From assembly GCF_018141445.1 (NCBI RefSeq), contig NZ_CP058649.1:1631001-1695000 (forward strand): 64,000 nt of DNA. Reading direction: 5' to 3'. Shown here in pieces: positions 7,855-15,984 of this stretch. Under the pieces are notes generated by a model, which saw nothing but the letters and a program-made list of their open reading frames with translations, had not been told where the DNA came from and ran no database searches. The DNA comes from Vallitalea pronyensis. GTDB taxonomy: Bacteria; Bacillota; Clostridia; Lachnospirales; Vallitaleaceae. Both the position numbers and the translations under genes were made by a program. How positions within the stretch are numbered: the stretch's first letter is position 1; each line of letters opens with the position of its first letter.

Positions 7855-8856
7855 TTATTCTATATTTTTAATAGCCTCTTCCGCAAATTCTGTTGTTACA
7901 ATCTCATCGTACTTTACACGAGCATCTAATTCGCCAGCAGTATCTAAAATATTCTGTAACAGGTCCATGCCAGCTTTCTCAAAATAAGGGTCTTTGCGCC
8001 ATGTATCTTGACGCTTATATCGGTCTATAATTTGAACCAATAGATCCATGTCTGTATCTTTAAATTGTGGTTTAATCACCTTAGCGATTTCTTCTGGTGT
8101 ATGTTCTTCAACCCATAGTTGACCTCGATAGATAGCATTGGTAAATTTTTGAATAACATCCGGATTGGCTTTCATATAACTGCGCTCTGCCATATAAGCT
8201 GTATAAGGCACCAAACCACTCTCAATGCCTAGAGAAGTAACAACATAACCCTTGCCTTCGTTCTCTATCTTAGAAGCTGAAGGCTCAAACTCAGCGGTGT
8301 AATCGCCAGTACCGCCGATAAAGGAACCAGCTGTAGCTGTATAATCGATGTTTGTCAGAATCTCTACGTCTGCGTGAGGGTCAATGTTATTTATCTTCAG
8401 TATGTACTCAAGAACCATCTGTGGCATACCACCTGGTCGACCACCAATAATAGTCTTACCCTTTATCGTATCCCAATCAAAATCTTCTTGTGTGCGGCCA
8501 ATAAGGAAATTACCAGCTCGTTGAGTCAATTGTGCGAAATTAATCACAAAATCTTCTTTGCCTTCGTTCTTCACATAAATTGAAGCTTCGGGTCCCATAA
8601 AAGCAATGTCAGCATTATTAGAAATGAGAGCTGTCATGGACTTATCTGCACCCCATCCTGTTGTTAGTTCAATATCCAGTCCTTCATCTCTAAAGAACCC
8701 TTTTTCCATAGCCACATATTGTGGTGCATAGAAGATAGAATGCACAACTTCGTTTAGTCTGACGGTTATCAGATTTGTGTTACGATTACACCCATTTAGT
8801 AGGGTTGTCATGGTAACAAGCATAAGTACAATGATGCTAAGCCATTTTTTCTTCAC
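7855..8856 (-). CDS. NitT/TauT-type ABC substrate-binding lipoprotein
   Basis: A 333-residue extracellular solute-binding protein of the SsuA/NMT1 class. It has a basic N-terminus, a hydrophobic core and the lipobox LLNGC, so it should be anchored to the outer face of the membrane. The segment YAPQYVAMEKGFFRDEGLD followed by GPEASIYV is typical of the class. The start is GTG 8856, preceded by AAGGAGG; an upstream ATG at 8883 is rejected because it would lie before that site. The partner ATPase lies 1.3 kb downstream, beyond an oppositely oriented gene pair, and no permease is present. The substrate is unknown. Confidence 0.88.
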   Translation of the reverse strand: MKKKWLSIIVLMLVTMTTLLNGCNRNTNLITVRLNEVVHSIFYAPQYVAMEKGFFRDEGLDIELTTGWGADKSMTALISNNADIAFMGPEASIYVKNEGKEDFVINFAQLTQRAGNFLIGRTQEDFDWDTIKGKTIIGGRPGGMPQMVLEYILKINNIDPHADVEILTNIDYTATAGSFIGGTGDYTAEFEPSASKIENEGKGYVVTSLGIESGLVPYTAYMAERSYMKANPDVIQKFTNAIYRGQLWVEEHTPEEIAKVIKPQFKDTDMDLLVQIIDRYKRQDTWRKDPYFEKAGMDLLQNILDTAGELDARVKYDEIVTTEFAEEAIKNIE

Positions 8857-9099
8857 GAAAAAATCCTCCTTAATAGTGGGCATGCAACAAACAGCAAGTG
8901 CTGCTTGCTTATTATGGGATTATAGTATGCAAGAGAGATTGTACCTGTTACCCAATAGCTTAGCTCAATTAATGGCTACACCTTATCAAGTGAATGTTAT
9001 AATGAAAAATCAAGATATGGATTGCAGATTTTTAATAAGTGTAATTGGATATTCGACATAGAAAGTAAACTTTATGAACATATTAATGCATATAAGAAA

Positions 9100-9137
9100 A
9101 TATTATTAATAAAGTGACGTCATATTATTAATAAAGT
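9100..9137. repeat. Direct repeat upstream of the chromate transporter
   Basis: The 16-mer ATATTATTAATAAAGT occurs at 9100-9115 and again at 9122-9137, 22 bases apart, about two helical turns. It lies in the 380-base gap before the split chromate transporter and could be a tandem regulator site. No other gene is seen in this gap. Confidence 0.5.
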
Positions 9138-9238
9138 CAATTAAACCTTTTCAAGTGTGTCTATATATGTTAGAATATGTTGGGAAATTGTCTCACGAAG
9201 ACTGTGAAGAACAATTTTCAAAAAAAGGTGACAAGAAC

Positions 9239-9802
9239 ATGAAGAAAGACTTTAAAGAAATTTTACAATTTTATATGGTATTTTTTAAAATCGGCTTACT
9301 AACCATTGGCGGTGGTTATGCCATGTTACCAATGATTGAAAAAGAAATAGTTGAAAAGCACGGATGGTCCACAGATGAAGAGGTCATGGATAGCTATGCA
9401 TTAGCTCAATCCATACCTGGTGTTATTGCTGTGAATACGGCAACGTTACTTGGCATAAAGTGGAAAGGCTTTTGGGGGGCTGTTGCAGCCTCATTAGGTG
9501 TTATCTCCCCATCCATTATTATCATTACCATCATTGCTGTCTTCTTTACCAAATTTCGAGAGGTAAGTGAAGTTGCTAATGCTTTTCGTGGTATTCGAAT
9601 AGCTGTACTTGCTTTATTAATTTTATCGATTTACAAAATGATTCAAAAGATTGTACATGATCTATGGGGCATATTTCTAGCTACCCTTTCTTTTATCAGT
9701 GTTTTAATTGTGGGTATTTCACCTGTATGGGTTATTATAGGTGCCACAATTCTAAGTATCGCTATCTACTATAGAAAGGAAAAAAATAATGATAATAGCT
9801 AG
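9239..9802 (+). CDS. Chromate transporter family, first subunit
   Basis: A 187-residue membrane protein of the CHR family. The hallmark FKIGLLTIGGGYAMLP is near the N-terminus, followed by AQSIPGVIAVNTATLLG and four to five hydrophobic segments. It is one half of the two-gene short form found in Firmicutes. The ATG at 9239 is selected because AAGGTGAC lies eight bases upstream; an in-frame ATG at 9155 lacks such a site. The stop lies 14 bases inside the next gene, indicating coupling. Characterised members export chromate; the physiological anion in Clostridia is often unknown. Confidence 0.88.
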   Translation: MKKDFKEILQFYMVFFKIGLLTIGGGYAMLPMIEKEIVEKHGWSTDEEVMDSYALAQSIPGVIAVNTATLLGIKWKGFWGAVAASLGVISPSIIIITIIAVFFTKFREVSEVANAFRGIRIAVLALLILSIYKMIQKIVHDLWGIFLATLSFISVLIVGISPVWVIIGATILSIAIYYRKEKNNDNS

Positions 9803-10349
9803 ATTGTTCTATGAATTTTTTAAGATTGGATTATTGACTTATGGTGGTGGATTAGCCATGTTGCCTTTACTGCAAGAAAAGGCTGTTCAATTTGCATGGT
9901 TAACAGAGGAGCAGTTTGCAGATATGATTGCTATATCTCAATCCACACCAGGACCAATTGCTATTAATATGGCAACTTTTGTGGGGTATGATCAAGCAGG
10001 GGTTCTAGGCGCACTATTTGCATCAATTGGTGTGATACTGCCAGGGTTTATCATTATATTTATTGTAGCAAAATTTCTACATCATTTTAATGAAAAACCA
10101 ATCGTTAAAGCTGTATTTATAGGTTTAAGAGCGGCAGTTATTGGATTAATTTTAACAGCCATTGTTAACGTGGCCATGGTATCGATTGTTGATGTTCAAG
10201 CTTATAAAGAGAAGAAAGAACTTTTATCCCTTGTGGATGCTAAGTCACTTATTCTATTTGCTATTAGCTTATACGCCGTCTTACGATATAAAAAACATCC
10301 GATATATTACATTGTAACAGCTGGCATTATTGGCATTATCATTTGGTAA
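9789..10349 (+). CDS. Chromate transporter family, second subunit
   Basis: The partner half (186 residues) of the CHR transporter pair. It carries the same hallmark in diverged form (FKIGLLTYGGGLAMLP, then SQSTPGPIAINMATFVG) and about five membrane segments, consistent with an internal duplication that yields a full antiparallel transporter when the two chains combine. It overlaps the upstream gene by 14 bases and is followed 24 bases later by a PHP-domain gene that may share the transcript. Confidence 0.88.
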   Translation: MIIARLFYEFFKIGLLTYGGGLAMLPLLQEKAVQFAWLTEEQFADMIAISQSTPGPIAINMATFVGYDQAGVLGALFASIGVILPGFIIIFIVAKFLHHFNEKPIVKAVFIGLRAAVIGLILTAIVNVAMVSIVDVQAYKEKKELLSLVDAKSLILFAISLYAVLRYKKHPIYYIVTAGIIGIIIW

Positions 10350-10373
10350 TGCTTCTCTTGAAGGGATGATTAG

Positions 10374-11081
10374 ATGAAGTTTGTTTTAGACACACATACC
10401 CATACCATTGTCAGTGGACATGCCTACAGCACCATCCAGGAAATTGTTCACGAAGCAGTGAAAAAAGGACTAGAATTAGTTGCCATAACAGACCATGCCC
10501 CAGCCATGCCAGGAGCTGGACATATTTTTTATTTCAATAACATATCGGTGGTGCCTGATTATATTGAAGGTGTTCGCGTTTTAAAGGGTATTGAAGCGAA
10601 TATTATCAACTATGAAGGTGGGATTGATGTTGATGACTATTCTTTAAGTCAGCTGGATATTGTTATTGCAAGCTTACACCCGCCATGTATTCAATTTGGT
10701 GATATAGAACAAAACACAAATGCCATTATTGGTGCTATGCAAAATCCTTATGTGAACATTATTGGTCACCCTGATGATGGACGGTTTCCACTGGATTATG
10801 ACCGTGTTGTTCAGGCTGCCAAAGAGCATAAGGTCTTACTAGAAGTCAATAACAGTTCCATGAACCCAAAAGGATTTCGTAAGGGGAGAGAAAACATCCT
10901 ATGTATGCTGGAAAAGTGTAAACAACTGCATGTACCGATTGTTGTTGGCAGCGATGCCCATATCTCATATGATGTCGGTAATTTTAATTATGCTATACCA
11001 TTGTTGGCGTCCATTGAATTCCCAGAAGAACTGATAATGAACACAACAATACAAAAATTAAAAAGCTTCTTAAAGGGTTAA
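10374..11081 (+). CDS. PHP-domain phosphoesterase (YcdX-like)
   Basis: A 235-residue metal-dependent phosphoesterase of the polymerase/histidinol-phosphatase superfamily. Metal-binding motifs are visible in order: DTHTHT (residues 6-11), ITDHAP near 40, IASLHPP near 103, IIGHPDDG near 126 and GSDAHI near 198. The length and motif spacing match YcdX-type proteins rather than histidinol phosphatase HisJ. The physiological substrate is unknown. AGGGATG lies before the ATG. Confidence 0.85.
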   Translation: MKFVLDTHTHTIVSGHAYSTIQEIVHEAVKKGLELVAITDHAPAMPGAGHIFYFNNISVVPDYIEGVRVLKGIEANIINYEGGIDVDDYSLSQLDIVIASLHPPCIQFGDIEQNTNAIIGAMQNPYVNIIGHPDDGRFPLDYDRVVQAAKEHKVLLEVNNSSMNPKGFRKGRENILCMLEKCKQLHVPIVVGSDAHISYDVGNFNYAIPLLASIEFPEELIMNTTIQKLKSFLKG

Positions 11082-11160
11082 ATTTTGCTTTACTTTAATA
11101 TTTCAAAGTGGTAAAATTTGATTGAGGAGTTGTTATTAAGTTAGAAAGGGAGAAGGATAT

Positions 11161-11448
11161 ATGAGCAAAAGCATTAAATCGCATGAATTAGATAAATTAT
11201 TTGAAGCCATATTGAATCTTAAAGATCCTGATGAATGTTATCTGTTTTTTGAAGATATTTGTACAGTAAATGAACTACAATCACTTGCTCAGCGATTACA
11301 AGTAGCTAAAATGTTAAGAGAAAAGCATACTTACTTAGAAATTGCTGAGAAAACGGGGGCTTCTACAGCAACGATAAGCCGTGTTAACCGCTCTCTTAAT
11401 TATGGTAATGACGGCTATGATATGGTATTTTCCAGAATGAAAAGCTAA
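11161..11448 (+). CDS. TrpR-like regulator, YerC/YecD family
   Basis: A 95-residue helical DNA-binding protein of the Trp-repressor clan. The core ELQSLAQRLQVAKML is followed by the helix-turn-helix YLEIAEKTGASTATISRVNR (residues 59-78), which closely matches the YerC/YecD family. Family members do not necessarily bind tryptophan, and the target here is unknown. AGAAGG precedes the ATG. The stop codon lies inside a terminator hairpin shared with the convergent gene. Confidence 0.85.
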   Translation: MSKSIKSHELDKLFEAILNLKDPDECYLFFEDICTVNELQSLAQRLQVAKMLREKHTYLEIAEKTGASTATISRVNRSLNYGNDGYDMVFSRMKS

Positions 11449-11475
11449 CGCACACGCGTTAGCTTTTATTTTTTT
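11440..11475. terminator. Bidirectional intrinsic terminator
   Basis: A perfect 12-bp stem (AAAAGCTAACGC at 11440-11451 with GCGTTAGCTTTT at 11456-11467) and a four-base loop are flanked by A-rich sequence on the left and T-rich sequence on the right. It separates the YerC-like gene and the convergent DUF1836 gene, and includes the stop codon of the former. Confidence 0.9.
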
Positions 11476-12073
11476 CTTTTGCTTTCTCAGATGGCTTTTT
11501 AAAGAATTGATCAATGAGTTTTTCAGCAATATGTTTCTGTGCTGCCGCTTGTAAAGTAAGTAAATGAATGATGCTGAACAACTCCAGTATATCTTTATCT
11601 TCCGTATCTAAGCCTTCAATTTTATTTCTGGCAATATGAATGGTATTATCAATATGCTCCTTAAAGTCATCAAATTCATCTTTTTGTATATTTAACAAGG
11701 TGTCATAGAATGTATCCAATGAAAACTGATCATCTGATTCTATTTTATGAATAATCGGTGATAATAATTTCTGAATATCTGTAATGGATAACACATGTTT
11801 AAAGTAATAGATAAAAATCAACATCATCATATGATCGGGAGTGTATTTTTTCTTTATAGGTGGTGGTAGAATATGATTCTTACTATAATTATTAATCATG
11901 GTTTTCGTTAGTATATTATCATGTTCTTTACGCTTCATGCGTCCTAGATTATCTTCCATGAAGGTTGTTACTTGATCCATATATAAACTGATATTAGGAA
12001 TGTCTTTTGAATACACATAATCAGTTGTTTCAAGATCTTTTATTATTTTTTTTATATACTTGGAATAATCCAT
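11459..12073 (-). CDS. DUF1836 domain protein
   Basis: A 204-residue protein matching the DUF1836 family: LTKTMINNYSKNHILPPPIKKKY is the family hallmark (LTKTMINNYSKNH then ILPPPIKKKY, about residues 55-77), followed by the hydrophobic helix LIFIYYFKHVLSITDIQKLL. The arrangement resembles MerR-like winged helix-turn-helix proteins, and DUF1836 is generally considered a putative regulator of unknown target. The C-terminus is Lys/Glu-rich. It is not linked to an obvious operon. Confidence 0.75.
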   Translation of the reverse strand: MDYSKYIKKIIKDLETTDYVYSKDIPNISLYMDQVTTFMEDNLGRMKRKEHDNILTKTMINNYSKNHILPPPIKKKYTPDHMMMLIFIYYFKHVLSITDIQKLLSPIIHKIESDDQFSLDTFYDTLLNIQKDEFDDFKEHIDNTIHIARNKIEGLDTEDKDILELFSIIHLLTLQAAAQKHIAEKLIDQFFKKPSEKAKEKNKS

Positions 12074-12144
12074 ATTTTACACCCCTAATAGATTGCGTGA
12101 TACTTTAAAACCAATCATCATGTTTAAATGATGATAAACCCATG

Positions 12145-12179
12145 AAAAAGTTCTATCCTGAAATATATAGAACTTTTTT
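12145..12179. terminator. Intrinsic terminator
   Basis: A perfect 12-bp stem, AAAAAGTTCTAT (12145-12156) with ATAGAACTTTTT (12167-12178), has a 10-base loop. It lies between the MATE gene and the DUF1836 gene (both on the minus strand) and would end transcripts leaving the MATE gene. Confidence 0.75.
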
Positions 12180-12259
12180 ATCATGTATTTTCAAAAGTGA
12201 AAGACCTTCAATCATTGCTTTCCTTAACATTATCATTATATAGTATATAAAACTACTTA

Positions 12260-13660
12260 TCAAGTTGTTTGTGAAATAACTTGGAGTTCTTCATGTTCAC
12301 TCTCTTCTTTAGATAGTGATTTAAGTTGCAATCGTATAAGGAAGATGGTAATGAGGGTAGAAATAGCATCCGATATAGGGAATGCTATCCAAATAGCTAA
12401 TAATTTATCCTCAAAAAGTGGGGGAAGTATGATGATTAAAGGAATGAGGATAATAACTTGCCGTAATAAGGAGAGTATCAAGGATGGCACAGCCTTACCT
12501 AGAGACTGAAATAATGTGGCACCAACAATCTGTATACCGATGATAGGAATAGCAATGAGGATAATACGCAGGGCAACGGTACCGTCATTAATAATGATGT
12601 CTGAATTTTTAAAGAGCTTGATAATCAGCTGGGGAATCAACATACCTACAATTGTTCCAGCAGTTGCAAGAACGGTTGTTGTAATCATCGATAGCTTAAG
12701 CACTTCTTTTACACGTTTATATTGTTTTGCCCCATAGTTAAACCCAGCAATGGGCTGCATGCCTTGCACCACGCCAAATAGAGGCATGAATAAGAACATG
12801 ATTACACGGTTTATAATGCCATAAACGGTTAATGCAGCATCTCCACCATATACTTTTAATGAATTATTCAGTACAATGGCAACGATACTTCCTGCAATGT
12901 TTCTTGCAAAGGATGAAAAACCAACGGATATGATTTCCCATAATAGCGAAAAGTCAGGTTTAAAGTGATGGAGCTTAATAGTCAAGGTACTCTTGCCTTG
13001 GGCGAAATAGACAATAATATACACAAAGGAAGCAAATTGCGAAATAATTGTAGCAATAGCCGCACCAGCAACGCCTAAACCAAATACACCAATGAATAAT
13101 GGGTCTAATATAAGGTTAAGACCTGTACCAATAACCATGATCATCATAGAAACTTTCGCATTACCTTCTGCACGAATCAAGTTATTGGCGGCCATAACAA
13201 ATGGGAAGTAAATGGTACCAATGAAGATAACACGAATATAATCCCAAGCATACTGATAGTTATTTGGCGTTGCACCAAAGGCTTTGAGCAAGGGATTTGT
13301 AAATAGAAAACCAATAAGACATAGGCAGAAACTAATAATGACGATGGATAATAAAGCATTACCAGCTACATGATTAGCCTTATCAGCATTTTTTGCACCT
13401 AAAGCACGTGAAACGGCGGAAGCAGACCCAATACCGATGAGTAGCGAAAAGGCCATGACAATAAGTTGAATGGGCATGGCTACTGTTACACCTGCTAAGC
13501 CTAAACCTAGCCCATCTGTATCCACGAACTGTCCAATAAAAATACCATCTACAATGTTATAGAGGGCATTGACAATCATACCTACCGTAGCAGGCAAAGA
13601 TAATTTGAATAATAAGGAACTGATTTTTTCATTACTTAGCATGTCATTTCTTTTATTCAT
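12260..13660 (-). CDS. MATE-family multidrug efflux transporter
   Basis: An inner-membrane antiporter of about 466 residues with roughly 12 hydrophobic segments in two halves. The N-terminal motif LSLPATVGMIVNALYNIVDG and the repeat-2 motif FGVVQGMQPIAGFNYGAKQ are typical of the MATE/MepA group. Such proteins exchange cationic drugs or metabolites for Na+ or H+. ATG 13660 is preceded at some distance by GGGAG; TTG 13669 is an alternative start. It is monocistronic, with a terminator 80 bases downstream and a 380-base gap upstream holding only A+T-rich DNA and one hairpin. Confidence 0.92.
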   Translation of the reverse strand: MNKRNDMLSNEKISSLLFKLSLPATVGMIVNALYNIVDGIFIGQFVDTDGLGLGLAGVTVAMPIQLIVMAFSLLIGIGSASAVSRALGAKNADKANHVAGNALLSIVIISFCLCLIGFLFTNPLLKAFGATPNNYQYAWDYIRVIFIGTIYFPFVMAANNLIRAEGNAKVSMMIMVIGTGLNLILDPLFIGVFGLGVAGAAIATIISQFASFVYIIVYFAQGKSTLTIKLHHFKPDFSLLWEIISVGFSSFARNIAGSIVAIVLNNSLKVYGGDAALTVYGIINRVIMFLFMPLFGVVQGMQPIAGFNYGAKQYKRVKEVLKLSMITTTVLATAGTIVGMLIPQLIIKLFKNSDIIINDGTVALRIILIAIPIIGIQIVGATLFQSLGKAVPSLILSLLRQVIILIPLIIILPPLFEDKLLAIWIAFPISDAISTLITIFLIRLQLKSLSKEESEHEELQVISQTT

Positions 13661-13946
13661 AGTTGTCAAAGTCTCCCTTCGTAATTTTTGTATTATACCA
13701 TATAATAGAAAAAAATATAAGGCGAAATTAGCAAAAGATAGTGAATAGTACAGACTTCTGACCTCTTAATGAAAAATAAAATAGTTAATTAGCACCATAC
13801 AGCATGAGAATGGTAAAAAAGGTATAGTATTTGATATTAAATTATAATTATTATGTAACATAATTGTATTATTTGTAGTGTATGATAGATGAGGGTCAAC
13901 AAATAAGGTTGTTTTGATGAGAGTAGTATAAGGGAGTAAGCACAGA

Positions 13947-13982
13947 TGACAGGATAATAATAGAGGGATTATCCTGTCAATT
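13947..13982 (+). terminator. Hairpin upstream of the lipoprotein gene
   Basis: TGACAGGATAAT (13947-13958) pairs perfectly with ATTATCCTGTCA (13968-13979) around a nine-base loop, followed by a short T run. It lies about 70 bases before the lipoprotein start and could be a leader terminator or an operator. Confidence 0.55.
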
Positions 13983-14050
13983 TTATGGGCAATTATGCGT
14001 CTTTTTATGGTATGTCTGTGGAAGAACTGTATAAACATAAGGAGGGTAAT

Positions 14051-15844
14051 ATGGCTATTAGGAGATTAGGGAGTATCGTTTGTTTGATAAGTTTGATTTT
14101 ATCTGGATGCCAAGGAAAAGATAAAGCTCTTAAAGAAATAAGTTCTCCTCAACAAGTTAATCAAGATAGCGATGCATATAACGCATTAGAGCTTTTTCAT
14201 GGCGAAAGCTATCAAGATTATATTCTTTATTATGGGGAAGTGTATGATATATTTAGTTATGGCTGCGAAACAGGGCTCGTTGGGATAGATACAAGAACAG
14301 GACATCACCATGTATTCAATCATGATGAAAGTAAAGAAGAATTGACAACGCCTCATGGCTTATATTATATGACCACTAAAGGTATATATGCGTTAACGAA
14401 GGATGAAAATAGATTAATTAAAGCCCATACATATGAAGGATTCTGTATCAATAATGGCTATATTTTAACAGGGAATAATAACCAAAGCTATTTCGATGTG
14501 TCTACTAAAACCGATTATACTTTAGATAGTGAAGATAAGGTATATTCAGCTTACATGGTAGATGGTGATCTTTGCTATGCCACAGATAAAGCGGTTTATT
14601 GTATGCACTTAGATAACAAGCTAAAGGAACAGGTTATTGCAGGTAATTATCAAGTTATTGGCGTAGAAAACAGGCATATTTATTTAGTACAGGATGACCA
14701 ACTTATTGTTATGGATATGGACAACAAATCCAAGAATCAATATGCACTAGAAGATGGACCCATGACACAGTATTATGTGCGTGATGGATGCTTATACGGT
14801 ATGCAAGTAGCTGATGAGAATCAGTATGGTAGACTCTTCAAGTTTAACCCTGTCACAGGTGAAGTACATCGGACAATATTACCCGAATTGCAGGCTGTTG
14901 CTTTTCAATACGATTTTATATATGCTAAGGACAAGACTTGGCTGACTTTTGAGTACGATATATTAAATCATATTAAGCCTCATAAGATGAAGATGCCCAC
15001 AGTAAAAGATATCCTCTATGATGGGAAACAATTTGTACAAGATAATCATACTTTGATAAGTAAGCAAATAAGAAGTGATAATGAAGACCCGTTAGTGAAT
15101 CCTATTGATGCTCAAAATCTAAACACATCGGATATATTAGAGCAGCCCAACCATGATCTATACTTCATAAATCACAAAAACCATTTAATGAGTATAGAAG
15201 AACAAGAGACATTGTTAGCTGAAATTGGTGACGATGTTTATGATTATGACTATAATTCCACAACCATCATTTATACAGATCAAGAGACAAGAACTTTGTA
15301 CAGACTGGATAGAGAACAAGGTGAAAAACAAGTTATAGCCCAAGGTCCTGTCTATCATATAAAATTAAGAGACGGTAAGATTTTTTACCAACTAGCCAGT
15401 GATAGGTATACATTGTATTGCTATGACAATGGGTGTATCAAACAAGTAGCCAATCATGTGAATGTAGAATATGAAGTCCTTAAGGATACCTTATATATCA
15501 TCGATAATAGAAGTATAGAACCATCTCTATATGCCAAGTCACTAAGTGGAAATGAACATGATGTGACAATTATTGATGAGAGTACTGTTACGGCTATAAG
15601 AAGATTAGGTGATGCCATCTATTTTTTATCAGCAAAATATGGGGTGAACGGATCTGATTATGAAAATGGTTACACATCATCAGCATCACCAGTTAGTAGC
15701 TTATATCGGGTTTCAGAAGGTAAAAAAGAATTTGTTCATGGAGTACCATTACATACGGAGCATTACTTTACTTTTAAAGATAGACATTATTTCCATGATA
15801 CTAAAGCAATGACTATCTTGGAACTAGGGGATATACCTAGATAA
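14051..15844 (+). CDS. Lipoprotein with propeller-like repeats (DUF5050-like)
   Basis: A 597-residue secreted lipoprotein with lipobox LILSGC (Cys near residue 20). The body consists of recurring short beta-strand motifs with Asp, Tyr and Asn turns (for example DLYFINHKNHLMSI, YRLDREQGEKQV), as in beta-propeller or DUF5050-type Clostridia lipoproteins that act as sensors or surface binding proteins. No catalytic motif is recognised. The start at 14051 has AAGGAGGGTAAT before it; an earlier in-frame ATG (13985) would add 22 residues before the signal peptide and is rejected. The function is unknown. Confidence 0.7.
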   Translation: MAIRRLGSIVCLISLILSGCQGKDKALKEISSPQQVNQDSDAYNALELFHGESYQDYILYYGEVYDIFSYGCETGLVGIDTRTGHHHVFNHDESKEELTTPHGLYYMTTKGIYALTKDENRLIKAHTYEGFCINNGYILTGNNNQSYFDVSTKTDYTLDSEDKVYSAYMVDGDLCYATDKAVYCMHLDNKLKEQVIAGNYQVIGVENRHIYLVQDDQLIVMDMDNKSKNQYALEDGPMTQYYVRDGCLYGMQVADENQYGRLFKFNPVTGEVHRTILPELQAVAFQYDFIYAKDKTWLTFEYDILNHIKPHKMKMPTVKDILYDGKQFVQDNHTLISKQIRSDNEDPLVNPIDAQNLNTSDILEQPNHDLYFINHKNHLMSIEEQETLLAEIGDDVYDYDYNSTTIIYTDQETRTLYRLDREQGEKQVIAQGPVYHIKLRDGKIFYQLASDRYTLYCYDNGCIKQVANHVNVEYEVLKDTLYIIDNRSIEPSLYAKSLSGNEHDVTIIDESTVTAIRRLGDAIYFLSAKYGVNGSDYENGYTSSASPVSSLYRVSEGKKEFVHGVPLHTEHYFTFKDRHYFHDTKAMTILELGDIPR

Positions 15845-15984
15845 CTATAAACTTATGAAGGACGAATAGGTGAATTCGTTGTAGGTAATACTAGCGAATT
15901 TATGTTCCATATGATATGATGGTAAGATAGAAAAAATAGTTGTCGACAATACATAAATGATATTAGAATAGGTGATGAATCATA

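Noticed and set aside
9100..9137. Possible CRISPR-like repeat
   Set aside because: Only two copies with a six-base gap; this is a tandem regulatory-type repeat, and no CRISPR array was seen anywhere.
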